Origin: JAFGDI01 sp963667715
GTDB taxonomy: Bacteria; Planctomycetota; Phycisphaerae; Sedimentisphaerales; SM23-30
Assembly (NCBI GenBank): GCA_963667715.1
Contig: OY763926.1
Span: forward strand, 1,364,001-1,428,000
Length of the DNA: 64,000 bases
Direction: 5' to 3'
Part shown: positions 52,767 to 61,690 of the stretch, piece by piece
Numbering within the stretch: position 1 is the stretch's first letter
Layout of the letters: every line of letters starts with the position of its first letter
Notes under the pieces: model-generated
Database searches by the model: none
Seen by the model: the letters and a program-made list of their open reading frames with translations, nothing else
Told to the model about the DNA's origin: nothing
Position numbers and translations under genes: made by a program

Positions 52767-54929
52767 TTAACTGTTTAAGGTCTTGAATTTATATTCAGTA
52801 ACCTTTTTACCATCTTTGCTGGTTTCCAGGGTTGGAACCATGCTCCTTATCACACGCAGTTCTTTACTGGCTATGCCTGGCTTGATCTTATTAGCCTGTT
52901 CCCAGCGTTGCTGAGCCTGAATAAGAAGCTTATTTCTGGTGCTCTTATCATTTTTGCAGTTAGCTAGTTTGAATAAAGCATTACCCCAGCTGTACAGTGA
53001 TACTTCTTTATCTGGTTTCAGGTTAACAGCTTCAGCGAATTTTTCACAGGCTGAATTTAGCAGAGATTCCTGCATTGCACCTGTCCGGAAGCGAGATTGT
53101 ATCATCAGGGTGTTACCCCAATTATTTAGTGCTTCGTGGTTCTGTGGGTTTAGGCCCAACGATGTCTCAAATTTCCTGCGGGCAACGGCCAGATTCTTTT
53201 CCATTTCATGGTTACTTGTGCATGCCAATGCCAGGTTTTTAAGTATTACGCCCCAGTTGTTGAATATCTTGTAGTTACCGCTATCGAGCATAGAGGCTTT
53301 TTGCATCTTTTGGGATGCTTCCTTAAGCAGTGTAGTGCTTTCCTGACCTTTTTCCATAGAAGCCTGTCTGGCAAGCATCTGGCCCCAGATATCGAATACT
53401 TCAGATTTGTCAGTGCCGCGTTTTGCCATTTCCTGGCATATCTCTGCTGCCGCCTTGAAGTTTCTCCACTTTTCAGCATGAGTTAGTTTGTTCATCAGTT
53501 CCTTGCTGTCAAGGCTGGCATATTTGTTTTCCGGCTCAGCAGTATTAGCAGTTTCATTTTTACTGGTATTGATATCTCTGGTCTTTATTTCTATGCCGTC
53601 TGATGTTGTTGTGGTGCTTTCTTTCTGGACAGTAACAGGTTTTCTTTCTGGTTTGTTATCTGAAGAGATATTTCTGGTACTGGCAAGTTTATCGTTTAGT
53701 TCATCTAATATACTGCTGCTTTTATCTTTTTTATCAACAGTAGTTTTTGTTGTACTTTTGCTTGTAGAAGATGATAATGATCCAAAGTTAGAGAAAGCAC
53801 TGCTTCCAGAGATAGCCGCTTTTTGACGTGCTATTGACTCTCTAAGCATATCTGCATGTGATTTTTCAGTTGCACCTTCACTAGTAGTATTCTTCTCAAT
53901 AGAAGAATTTTTTGCCTTAAGCGAATCTAGCTCTTTGGTGATCATGTCGATCATGCTGGCATTTGATTGCTGCTTATCTTCGATCTTATGATTCTGTGTT
54001 TCCATATTATTGAACATGCTAGACTGCTGATGCTTTAACAGGCTGGTTTTCTGTTCAACTTCAGATATCATTGTTTCTTTTTCAGCTTTAAATGTTGCTA
54101 TCTGGTCAGCAGCCAGCTGGCTCATTTTCTGTATTTCATTTTCAACAGTACTTTTGAGCTGCTCTTCCAGTGAATTAACCTGACTGGTAAGAGACTTGCT
54201 AAGCTCCTTATTGGCTTTTTTGAGTATTTCCAGCGATTTCTGGTTTAGTACTACCCCTTTGTTGATCGTCTGATTTACGCTGTCCTTAACTTCGCGGGCA
54301 AGTACAATAGTATCGTTCATCGCGTCAATATGGGATGATATCTCATTAATGTGGTTGTAGTGATTGTCAATTTCCCATTCTTTGATATTATTGTGCATAT
54401 CCTGAGCTTCAGCGATAAGGCTGCTGGCTTTGCTGCCGGCTCTCTGGTTCTTGCTTACCTGGCTGCGAATATATATGATCATTGCTATAGATATCAATAG
54501 TGAGGCGATCCCTGGCAGCCAGCTCAAAATCATAGTTGCCATATTGGTACTGGCTGTATATGTTTGAGCAGGTGCAACTGGGGCAGGGGAGTTGGCTGCA
54601 GGTCCTTCTGGCAGGGTAACGGTGCTATTTCTGCTTTGTGCCAAAGCCATAAGAGCCGCTTGGCGTACCGCTTCTTTTTCTGTAATCGTAGGACTAGTCT
54701 GGCCATTAGATGTTTCCTGCTTGCTTTGCTGAAGGATTCGCTCTGCTTGCTGGATCAGGTCGTTTGTTTCTGCATCCGTTGCATTTTTCGACCAGTCTGC
54801 TAATGCTTGATCTTGTGCTGTGTCTGCTTGTTGCCCATAAGCGATGTTTGCCATACTATTCCAGGCTATAATGGAAGATAACGGCAAAACGAGGAAAAAC
54901 ATGATCATGGAGTTATTCTTTTTAGCCAT
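52767..54929 (-). CDS. Membrane-anchored coiled-coil / TPR protein of unknown function
   Basis: A 720-residue protein with no family I can name. An N-terminal signal or anchor (FFLVLPLSSIIAWNSMA) precedes a Gln/Ala-rich stretch; a transmembrane helix follows at about 130-153 (ILSWLPGIASLLISIAMIIY). Residues about 160-345 are a long coiled coil (EEQLKSTVENEIQKMSQLA), then a Ser/Thr/Lys-rich linker, and about 480-700 hold several TPR-like repeats with conserved N-W-G (YKIFNNWGVILKNLALAC, NHEALNNWGNTLMIQSRF, VSLYSWGNALFKLANC). An AGAGGA site supports the start. TPR domains mediate protein interaction; with the coiled coil facing the same side, a scaffold role is plausible. It lies downstream of an M16-like gene in the same direction. 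Confidence 0.75.
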   Translation of the reverse strand: MAKKNNSMIMFFLVLPLSSIIAWNSMANIAYGQQADTAQDQALADWSKNATDAETNDLIQQAERILQQSKQETSNGQTSPTITEKEAVRQAALMALAQSRNSTVTLPEGPAANSPAPVAPAQTYTASTNMATMILSWLPGIASLLISIAMIIYIRSQVSKNQRAGSKASSLIAEAQDMHNNIKEWEIDNHYNHINEISSHIDAMNDTIVLAREVKDSVNQTINKGVVLNQKSLEILKKANKELSKSLTSQVNSLEEQLKSTVENEIQKMSQLAADQIATFKAEKETMISEVEQKTSLLKHQQSSMFNNMETQNHKIEDKQQSNASMIDMITKELDSLKAKNSSIEKNTTSEGATEKSHADMLRESIARQKAAISGSSAFSNFGSLSSSTSKSTTKTTVDKKDKSSSILDELNDKLASTRNISSDNKPERKPVTVQKESTTTTSDGIEIKTRDINTSKNETANTAEPENKYASLDSKELMNKLTHAEKWRNFKAAAEICQEMAKRGTDKSEVFDIWGQMLARQASMEKGQESTTLLKEASQKMQKASMLDSGNYKIFNNWGVILKNLALACTSNHEMEKNLAVARRKFETSLGLNPQNHEALNNWGNTLMIQSRFRTGAMQESLLNSACEKFAEAVNLKPDKEVSLYSWGNALFKLANCKNDKSTRNKLLIQAQQRWEQANKIKPGIASKELRVIRSMVPTLETSKDGKKVTEYKFKTLNS

Positions 54930-55064
54930 AATAAATCCTCTGGATTTAATAAGCTTTTACTCACAGGCAAATATTTCCATCCTGGATCATCGTCTGCATT
55001 GCAGTAAAAGTCTTTGTTATTTATGTTGGCCGTATTTCCAGTTGCCGGCCAAAGCAGCCATATT

Positions 55065-56300
55065 TTATTGCGGCAGTTTTACTTCTCTTGGGCCTATGGC
55101 CGTCAGTGAGAAATTACCTGCCGGATTGGCTGATACATATTCCATTAGAGAGTCGATCGTGACGCTGTTTAGAGCGTCTTCTATTTCTTGTAGGGTGCGT
55201 GTTCTTTTCAGATGGAAATAATCATTCGCCATTGAAATTGAACGGGCACTGCTTGATTCACCCTGCATTATCAGGCTGGCTCTGAGCCCGATCCTGGCAC
55301 GGTCAAGCTCATCCTGACTTATGCCGTCTTTGAGCTTGTTTAGTTCTGTTACTATAACGTCAAGAGCTTCCTGAGCGTTGTCGGGCGAACTGCCAACGTA
55401 CGCCATCATAGCTCCTTTATCGCCAATAATTATATGGTTCGCTCCGACAGAGTAGCATAAACCGCGTTTTTCACGAACTTCTGTGAATAAACGACTGCCC
55501 ATGCCGCCTGAAAGTACATTTGCCAGCAAAACGGCCTTGTAGTAGTTATTGTCACTAATATGTATTGAAGGCCATGCCAGAGATATATGCGTCTGAGAAC
55601 CATCATTTTTTAAGTGCGATGTGTCTGTAGTGAACGACGGCTTGGATATTTGTGCTTCCGCTGAACCATGCCATTGACCGAAAAGTTCTTCGATCATATC
55701 TTTTATTTCTTCAAATTCCACTCCGCCAGCAACTGTAATTATAGAATTGGTCGGGGTGAAGTTGTTTTTCCAGAACTGCTTTACATCGTCGCAGGTCATT
55801 GAGCCAATTTCTGATATCTTACCCATAGTAGGGCGGTTCAACGGCGGGCAGATAAATGTTTCTTTTGCCAGAATGGAAACTTTCTGTCTGGGATCGTCTT
55901 CAAGTGACTCCAGAGCCTGTATTGCTAATGCCTGGCAGTTTGGATACTCTTTTTCGTCCAAATGCGGCCTTAGGACAATATCAGCGAAAATAGCCATAGT
56001 TTCCGGCAGATTATTATTAGTTAGTACGCCAGAGAAGCTGGAAATGAACAACCCGGCACTATTGTTATAATGAACGCCGAGCCGATCGAGAGCCTGATTT
56101 AGCTCTATATTGCTATAATTACCAGCGCCGCGAGAAATGATCTCTGAGAGGACGTTAGCTGTCCCGCAAAGTCCATCTTTGTCACGAGCGGCGCCAGCGT
56201 CAACAACTATGTTAAATGCCGCTGATACTCGCTCAGGCATTTCTTCGACGATGAGTGTCATTCCGTTTGGGAATTTATGTGTTTTTATTATATTTGCCAT
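55065..56300 (-). CDS. M16-family peptidase homologue without the zinc motif
   Basis: A 411-residue protein with the two-lobed M16B fold of mitochondrial-processing-peptidase relatives. The C-terminal half keeps the Arg/Tyr substrate-binding pair (SRLFTEVREKRGLCYSVGAN). In the N-terminal half, where active members have an inverted HxxEH zinc motif after a Gly-Thr-Ala, this protein reads GTANVLSEI with Asn49, Ser52 and Glu53 in place of His, Glu and His. The downstream zinc glutamate cannot be judged. It is therefore probably the inactive partner type, which normally pairs with an active M16 subunit; none is adjacent. It is cytoplasmic-looking (no signal peptide) and followed by the TPR gene after 135 bases. 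Confidence 0.82.
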   Translation of the reverse strand: MANIIKTHKFPNGMTLIVEEMPERVSAAFNIVVDAGAARDKDGLCGTANVLSEIISRGAGNYSNIELNQALDRLGVHYNNSAGLFISSFSGVLTNNNLPETMAIFADIVLRPHLDEKEYPNCQALAIQALESLEDDPRQKVSILAKETFICPPLNRPTMGKISEIGSMTCDDVKQFWKNNFTPTNSIITVAGGVEFEEIKDMIEELFGQWHGSAEAQISKPSFTTDTSHLKNDGSQTHISLAWPSIHISDNNYYKAVLLANVLSGGMGSRLFTEVREKRGLCYSVGANHIIIGDKGAMMAYVGSSPDNAQEALDVIVTELNKLKDGISQDELDRARIGLRASLIMQGESSSARSISMANDYFHLKRTRTLQEIEDALNSVTIDSLMEYVSANPAGNFSLTAIGPREVKLPQ

Positions 56301-56634
56301 TTTTGTATTTTTACTCTTGTTTTGGTCCTTTACTTTTTATTAATATATTTTCGCCTAAAAAGGTCCATAATCTTCAAATTTATTGATTTTTATCTAAAAT
56401 AGCCTATTATTTTGTCGATATACGTAGTCAGTACTTAATTTTAGCAGTTTGTTATTGTTTAATGTCCTATAACTATTGTGGTTATTTTAGTTTTTAAGTA
56501 CATAGTTGACTGGGGAAAATAACAATGAGTAACAAAATTTTATCTTGACCTAAGTGATTTATATTCTATACTTTTGCAGAAGTAAAAATATGTTTATTAT
56601 AGGTTGGACAGAACTTTTTTAGTGGGAACGAAAT
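56301..56634. other. Divergent intergenic region before DksA-like gene
   Basis: About 335 bases without a supported gene. It holds the promoter-like site at 56545-56572 and the presumed promoter of the leftward M16-like gene. Confidence 0.5.
56545..56572 (+). promoter_or_regulatory. Sigma-70-type promoter for DksA-like gene
   Basis: TTGACC (56545-56550) and TATACT (56567-56572) are 16 bases apart, the same spacing as the two rRNA promoters in this window, and lie about 60 bases before the ATG. Confidence 0.55.
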
Positions 56635-57120
56635 ATGGCGTTAGAAAGAAAAGCTTCAGGTGCTGTAAGAGCCAAACGTAAAAAAGAAGTTGCCAGTGAT
56701 GAGAAACCTCTAACAAAAAAAGAGTTAGATAGTTATCGTGAACAACTTCTAGTCTTGCGTAAGGACCTTTTAGGTGACATGGGCAAAATGGAAAGTGACG
56801 CATTTGATAAGAACGGCAGTGGTGAATTATCTAATATGCCTGTTCATATGGCTGACATTGGTACGGACAATTATGAACAGGAATTTACGCTTAACCTGCT
56901 AGATTCTGAACGTAAAATGCTTCATGAGATCGATCGTGCTCTAGGTAAATTCAGTGAAGGTACTTATGGTATCTGTGAAGGTACTGATAAGGCAATTTCT
57001 CGTTCGAGGCTAAATGCCAAACCTTATGCTCGTTATACAATAGAGTTTCGCACTATGCTCGAGAAGGGCCTGGTGTCTGAGCCAAAAGATAGTAACGATA
57101 TCCGTCCGGAGTCAGTGTAA
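56635..57120 (+). CDS. DksA/TraR-family protein with incomplete zinc finger
   Basis: A 161-residue protein with a basic N-terminal tail (KASGAVRAKRKKEVA) and a coiled-coil DksA domain (LTKKELDSYREQLLVLRKDL to LLDSERKMLHEIDRALGKF). In DksA a C4 zinc finger follows; here the matching stretch YGICEGTDKAISRSRLNAKP keeps Cys114 but the second, third and fourth Cys are replaced, so classic zinc binding is unlikely. DksA proteins bind the RNA polymerase secondary channel and modulate initiation, including rRNA promoters. Planctomycete DksA-like proteins often sit just before lspA, as here, with a 130-base gap holding a terminator. It could be a DksA-type polymerase regulator that does not need zinc. 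Confidence 0.85.
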   Translation: MALERKASGAVRAKRKKEVASDEKPLTKKELDSYREQLLVLRKDLLGDMGKMESDAFDKNGSGELSNMPVHMADIGTDNYEQEFTLNLLDSERKMLHEIDRALGKFSEGTYGICEGTDKAISRSRLNAKPYARYTIEFRTMLEKGLVSEPKDSNDIRPESV

Positions 57121-57150
57121 TATCTTTTGACATCTATTTTTGTTGAAATA

Positions 57151-57195
57151 TAAGCATCGTAAGCTCATAATATCAGCTGCGATGCTTTTTTTTAT
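57151..57195 (+). terminator. Terminator after DksA-like gene
   Basis: Stem AAGCATCGTAAGCT / AGCTGCGATGCTT with a loop and one offset base, followed by a run of eight T residues. It separates this gene from lspA. Confidence 0.85.
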
Positions 57196-57250
57196 AAATA
57201 CTTGTAACCATTGATTTTGGCTATAACTATTTTATTTTCAGGATATTATT

Positions 57251-57817
57251 GTGAAGTATACAGATATGATTAAGAAGACTGTGGCCGGTGGAGCTCTTTT
57301 TTCCGGAAAGGCCCATTTGCTTTTATGGTCTGTTTTTGCTGTAGGGCTTGCAGTTGACCTGCTGGTCAAAAAATGGGCCCTGACAACTCTGGGCCTACCG
57401 GGGCAAGTGAAGCCAATAGAAATCATTCCCGGCTGGTTCCGTTTCAGTACAGTGTTTAATCCAGGAGCGGTCTGGGGCTCTTTTGCTAATCAGACAGGAT
57501 TTTTATTATTGATCTCACTGGTTGCAGTGATTTTTATATTGTGGATCTTTGCCTCGTCTGTACCCAAAGCCAGCTACGTACATATCGCTTGTGGGATGAT
57601 ACTGGCGGGGGCTTTTGGAAATATTCATGACCGTATTTTCAATGATGGCTTTGTTGTTGATTTTATCGAAGTTAACCTGCATTTTTGGCCGGCTGATCCA
57701 TGGCCGACATTTAATATCGCAGATTCCCTACTTTGTGTAGGGGTTCCGTTGCTGGTAATACCAATGCTTTGGGCAGACCTAAAGGGTAAGCCAAACAGTG
57801 AAGAGGATAAAGATTAA
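57251..57817 (+). CDS. lspA: Lipoprotein signal peptidase (signal peptidase II)
   Basis: LspA cleaves the signal peptide of prolipoproteins after lipid attachment, at the cytoplasmic membrane. The 188-residue protein has four hydrophobic helices and the catalytic aspartates Asp137 (VVDFIEV) and Asp158 (FNIADS), with the conserved GNIHDRIFNDG before them. The first helix begins at about residue 22 (LLLWSVFAVGLAVDLLVKKW). The start is a GTG with an AGGA site 8 bases upstream. The presence of several lipobox-bearing proteins in the window (GH43, GH2 and the Asn/Gln-rich protein) supplies likely substrates. lgt is not in the window. Confidence 0.95.
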   Translation: MKYTDMIKKTVAGGALFSGKAHLLLWSVFAVGLAVDLLVKKWALTTLGLPGQVKPIEIIPGWFRFSTVFNPGAVWGSFANQTGFLLLISLVAVIFILWIFASSVPKASYVHIACGMILAGAFGNIHDRIFNDGFVVDFIEVNLHFWPADPWPTFNIADSLLCVGVPLLVIPMLWADLKGKPNSEEDKD

Positions 57818-57907
57818 GTTTTTAGCTGCCAGATTGCTATGAGATTGATTTGTTCTTTACCACTGATAGAAAATTACAAAAAATCTTAAAAAATAATGAT
57901 TTAGCTA

Positions 57908-57936
57908 TTGATAGACTTGTTTTGTTGTGCTATAAT
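57908..57936 (+). promoter_or_regulatory. Promoter for tRNA-Tyr
   Basis: TTGATA (57908-57913) and a perfect TATAAT (57931-57936) are 17 bases apart; the tRNA starts 50 bases beyond the -10 box. Confidence 0.65.
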
Positions 57937-57985
57937 TCTGGTCTTCGATGTGAGTCAGACAAATGACTGATTTGCTTGAAATACC

Positions 57986-58068
57986 GGGTCGATGCCCGAG
58001 TGGCTAAAGGGAACGGGCTGTAAACCCGTTGGCGTGAGCCTACGTTGGTTCGAATCCAACTCGGCCCA
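57986..58068 (+). tRNA. tRNA-Tyr (GUA)
   Basis: An 83-base class II tRNA. The acceptor stem GGGTCGA pairs with TCGGCCC, with discriminator A. The anticodon arm ACGGG CTGTAAA CCCGT gives anticodon GTA, reading Tyr codons. A long variable arm is present as expected for bacterial tRNA-Tyr, and the T arm has GGTTCGAATCC. CCA is not encoded. A terminator follows at once, so it is a single-tRNA unit. Confidence 0.97.
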
Positions 58069-58070
58069 TA

Positions 58071-58107
58071 AAACCTGCATCTCTTGCTGAGAAGCAGGTT
58101 TTTTTAT
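58071..58107 (+). terminator. Terminator after tRNA-Tyr
   Basis: Eight-base stem AAACCTGC / GCAGGTTT with a 15-base loop and a T run. Confidence 0.88.
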
Positions 58108-58112
58108 GCGCA

Positions 58113-58151
58113 TAAAAATGGCTCGACAGTATCTTATAAACTGCGAGCCTT
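58113..58151 (-). terminator. Terminator after first aspartyl-protease-like gene
   Basis: Read leftwards, stem GGCTCG / CGAGCC with an inner CAGT/ACTG helix is followed by ATTTTTATG. It lies just beyond the stop of the 58177-59718 gene. Confidence 0.75.
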
Positions 58152-58176
58152 GTAATTTGCATTTTCTATTTCGTAA

Positions 58177-59718
58177 CTATTCAAGCCAGTTTTCAGCAAA
58201 TAGTTCCAGATCGTTAAAATCTATTGAGTCTGACAGGAAAAGGTCACAGGCGATGTTGTAATTCGCATCGTCAGAGGTCGATTGCCACGCATTAGCAAAT
58301 CCGGCAAAATCTTCCAGATTCACGTTACTGTCGCCGTTAATATCAGCATTTGCAAAGTCAACCGGATCGGATATGTATATACGGTAGCTGCCAGTAGACA
58401 CATCAGGTGAGAGAGTAATATTTCTGTCATAGAAGAAATTCATACCCAGGATGCCGTCAAATTCACCTGCTATATCCATAACCAGAAACGGCACGTGAGA
58501 GAAGTTTAGAGCTCCGCCACCGGCACTGATCTTTACTCTGTCAATATAATATACCGGCATACTGTCCGCCATGCCGCCAACACCGCAAACGTCGATAGTA
58601 AAATCACCTTCTAATGGTAAGCTAAGAGAGTCCGCCGCATAGGTACGTAAAATACTGCTTTGGGCACCGGTATCTACCATCATAGTGAGTTTCTCTACTT
58701 CATCGCCATGGTATACGTCAACTATAGCGGTGAACATCGCACTGGTTGGCAGTGTGCCAGCGGCACTTGTCAGCAGGGTAGGGTAGGCGGGCTGATAGTC
58801 TGAGTTAAACGGATCGAGCATCATGGCATAAATGTCATAATACCAGGCCGCAGTTTGTACGGGAACCTGACCATCCAGAAGCATCGAAAGTCTTCTGGTA
58901 TAAGCAGGTATATTTTCTGAACCTACTGGTAGAAACTGAATATCTGGCCCGGTATATGTTCTGCCGTCAACAGTTACGGTGCGTCTGATATCGTTTCGGA
59001 TAACGGTAGTTGTAAATGTCAGTGCCGGTCTGCCGATCACTGCTGATATAGCTTCTTCGCCATTACAGTATATCGCTGGAGAAGCTAAAACGCTGACATT
59101 AGTATGCCCGATCATATAGTTAGGGTCGATCGTATTGTCGGGTTTTACACCGCCAAGGCCTGCTGCGAAATAGCCAACTGGCTGGCTAACGTAGGCTGAT
59201 AAAGTATCACCACCAGCTCCAGATAGGTCCATAGTATTGCTTGTGAGACGACTTCCGGTAAGTCCGAGTTTGGCAGCAGCAGTACCAGCGGCCAGATCTG
59301 TGTCAGCACCAGTATCAAGGATACCGATCACAAATGGACCGTCCGGGTATTCTGGATCAGAACTAAGCGGTGAACCTATATAACCGGTTCTCATAGCGTG
59401 TTCCATATCCATATCGCCATAGGCACCTGTACTGCTTCCTCTATTTGATGTTTTGATCGCAACGTATGGCGTAAAACCAGCCAGTGGTAAGGTTGGGTAT
59501 TCGTAACTGGTTGCTCTGGTCAGGCTTTGAGGTTCAACTGGGATAAGAGGGTCAAAATCCGGCAATGGATGGGTTATGGATGTTATTTCCATGCCGTTGC
59601 CCAGTTTGATCGGGCTTTCCAGTTCGCCATCTTTCGTTTTAGTATCGGCGGCACTGGCGTTACTTATGACACCGGTTAATAGCGATAAAGCAATTAGAGT
59701 GGATATGTTTTTTTTCAT
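58177..59718 (-). CDS. Secreted aspartyl-protease-like protein with dockerin-like C-terminus (paralogue A)
   Basis: A 513-residue exported protein (signal peptide cleaved near SNASAAD). Two aspartyl-protease-type motifs are visible: ILDTGADTDL with Asp135 and MMVDTGAQSSILR with Asp349, and each is followed later by a hydrophobic Gly segment (VIGRPALTF; GILGMNFFYDR), as in bilobal or tandem retropepsin-like folds. The C-terminal 60 residues form two dockerin-like EF-hand loops (DINGDSNVNLEDF; FLSDSIDFNDLELF then ENWLE). An AGGAG site supports the start. The next gene upstream (59810-61357) is a paralogue in the same direction 91 bases away. Proteolysis is inferred from motifs only; dockerin-like ends usually mediate attachment or calcium-stabilised folding. 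Confidence 0.82.
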   Translation of the reverse strand: MKKNISTLIALSLLTGVISNASAADTKTKDGELESPIKLGNGMEITSITHPLPDFDPLIPVEPQSLTRATSYEYPTLPLAGFTPYVAIKTSNRGSSTGAYGDMDMEHAMRTGYIGSPLSSDPEYPDGPFVIGILDTGADTDLAAGTAAAKLGLTGSRLTSNTMDLSGAGGDTLSAYVSQPVGYFAAGLGGVKPDNTIDPNYMIGHTNVSVLASPAIYCNGEEAISAVIGRPALTFTTTVIRNDIRRTVTVDGRTYTGPDIQFLPVGSENIPAYTRRLSMLLDGQVPVQTAAWYYDIYAMMLDPFNSDYQPAYPTLLTSAAGTLPTSAMFTAIVDVYHGDEVEKLTMMVDTGAQSSILRTYAADSLSLPLEGDFTIDVCGVGGMADSMPVYYIDRVKISAGGGALNFSHVPFLVMDIAGEFDGILGMNFFYDRNITLSPDVSTGSYRIYISDPVDFANADINGDSNVNLEDFAGFANAWQSTSDDANYNIACDLFLSDSIDFNDLELFAENWLE

Positions 59719-59809
59719 AAGACGGTTCTCCTTTATAAGGGAAGAAGCTCATTTTGTATAATGCGGTATTTATATTTATTAACTCAAACTGACCATAATG
59801 CGGTTTGAA

Positions 59810-61357
59810 TTAGTAAGTAATATCAAGCAGCCATCTTTCGGCAAACAGGCCAAGATCTGCCAGGTCGATAATACTATCGTTTTTCAGATCAAAGGCAATA
59901 TTGTAATCTGTTGTTCCCGCAGAACTACCCCAGGCAGTTGATAAGCTGGCATAGTCAAACAGGTCAACTTTACCGCTATGATCAAAGTCTGCGAATATAT
60001 AGTCTATCGGATCAGAAACATATAAAGTACAGGATTGACCGGTTTCTGATGTTATCGGGGCAAAGGTTATGTTTCTGTCATAGAAGAAATTCATACCCAG
60101 AATACCGTCTATAGTTTCATTGTTTATGTCAGTAACTATAACTGGTACATGTGAATAGTTTAATGGTGTAGTTGTGGTTGAAATCGCAACAGTGTCCAGA
60201 TAGTATCCGGGAATATCTGTCAGAAGCTCGTTAAAACCGCAGACATCAACAGAGAAATCGGCCGCTTGAGATAAACCTAACTGTAAAGCTGTTTCTGGGC
60301 TCAGTATAGTTGTTTGAGTGCCAGTTTCAACTCTCATTACCAGCGGGTATACATTACCATTCTGGGTGACATTTATCTCTACCAGAAAATCAGCATCAGT
60401 TGGAAAGTTAAAGTTATATTCATTAGAATGATGGGACAATATAGACGGGAAAACAGGGGTGCTTCCATCAAGGTCTGCAAAGTATGCCGCTGAGTTGATT
60501 GAAAATTCTTCGTATTGCCCCTCAAATGAAATAGGTATTTCATAACTATAGGCAGGTATATCAGTTGAACCTTGTGGTAGAAATTCAATATCCGGGCCAT
60601 ACCAGCTTTTACCATTCATATTAACTGCGTATTTAATGTCATTTCTGATAACAGTCGTATAAAATGTCATGAATGATTTGCCTAGTACTGCATTCATAAA
60701 CTCATTACCCTGGCATATAGCAGGCTCAGCAGCGTAAATAGATTTATTACTCTGGCCGACTATCATGTCTGTATTAACACTGTTGTCTGAACTGACTGCT
60801 GCCAGGCCGGCAGCAAAAACACCAAGTGGCTGACTAACATACGCGTTAATAGTATTATTGCCAAAATAGCCAATAGCTTCACTATTTGTCGTTAGCTGTT
60901 CACCAGTTACTCCCAGTGAGCTAGCCGCTGATCCGAAAACAACATCGCACATCGTTCCAGAATCCAGAGTGCCAATAGTAAATGGTACTCCGGGGAATTG
61001 TGGCGAGCTTGACAGCGGGGTGCCGGTATAACTGTTTTCCAGGTAGATATGACTTTCGGCTTCAGAACTGGCAACTCTGGCATCTGAAGTCATTATGGCA
61101 ACAAAAGGGCTAAAGCCGGCAAGCGGAGTTGTTGGATATGGATAATTATCTTTAGTTTCAGATACATATTCCTGAGGAACTTCTGGTAAAAAGTCAGTAT
61201 CCGGATGGGAAACTGAAATTATATTCAAACCTCGACCTATATTAATTTCAGTATTGTAAACGTAGGTCTTTTTTCCAGTATCTGCAAGTGATGCCAGAGG
61301 CATAATAGCAGTTGCTGCCAGGATCGCGAATAGAGCTGCAGTTGTTTTTTTACCCAT
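59810..61357 (-). CDS. Secreted aspartyl-protease-like protein with dockerin-like C-terminus (paralogue B)
   Basis: A 515-residue paralogue of the downstream gene, with the same order of parts: signal peptide (to about PLASLAD), first lobe, second lobe and a dockerin-like tail (ADFDHSGKVDLFDYASL; DLKNDSIIDLADLGLFAERW). Its motifs differ from the other copy: the first is LDSGTMCDV (Asp132), still a possible DSG active site, while the second reads RVETGTQTTIL, with Glu344 where the catalytic Asp should be. The later GILGMNFFYDRNIT segment is almost identical in both. It is thus probably impaired or altered as an aspartic protease. A GAGGAAA site supports the start. Confidence 0.8.
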   Translation of the reverse strand: MGKKTTAALFAILAATAIMPLASLADTGKKTYVYNTEINIGRGLNIISVSHPDTDFLPEVPQEYVSETKDNYPYPTTPLAGFSPFVAIMTSDARVASSEAESHIYLENSYTGTPLSSSPQFPGVPFTIGTLDSGTMCDVVFGSAASSLGVTGEQLTTNSEAIGYFGNNTINAYVSQPLGVFAAGLAAVSSDNSVNTDMIVGQSNKSIYAAEPAICQGNEFMNAVLGKSFMTFYTTVIRNDIKYAVNMNGKSWYGPDIEFLPQGSTDIPAYSYEIPISFEGQYEEFSINSAAYFADLDGSTPVFPSILSHHSNEYNFNFPTDADFLVEINVTQNGNVYPLVMRVETGTQTTILSPETALQLGLSQAADFSVDVCGFNELLTDIPGYYLDTVAISTTTTPLNYSHVPVIVTDINNETIDGILGMNFFYDRNITFAPITSETGQSCTLYVSDPIDYIFADFDHSGKVDLFDYASLSTAWGSSAGTTDYNIAFDLKNDSIIDLADLGLFAERWLLDITY

Positions 61358-61690
61358 TGTTTCCTCATTTGAAAATGGAATATACTATATCTTCTCTTTT
61401 CTCTCTAATATTCTTGGTGACCTTAAATAAATTTAAAGTTCTATTTATTATACAATTATTTTACTTCTGAAGCAAGCTGGCTCAATAGTTGTATTATGTA
61501 AATAGGTATAAATTAACATCTTATGTGGTGCCTGTGATGTCTGTGACGTTTGTTGGGCTAAGATGGTAACTTGGTTTTCATTGGATTATAAAAATGTTTA
61601 GCTGTTTTCAAATAATATATTTGCCACTAATTGCCTATTTTGTCATAATTGAAGTATGTAGTTATTATTATTTCAGACAGGAGTAAGGCT
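61358..61690. other. Divergent intergenic region
   Basis: About 330 bases between the leftward protease-like gene and the rightward flavodoxin-like gene. It must hold both promoters; no RNA gene or strong inverted repeat was found. Confidence 0.4.
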
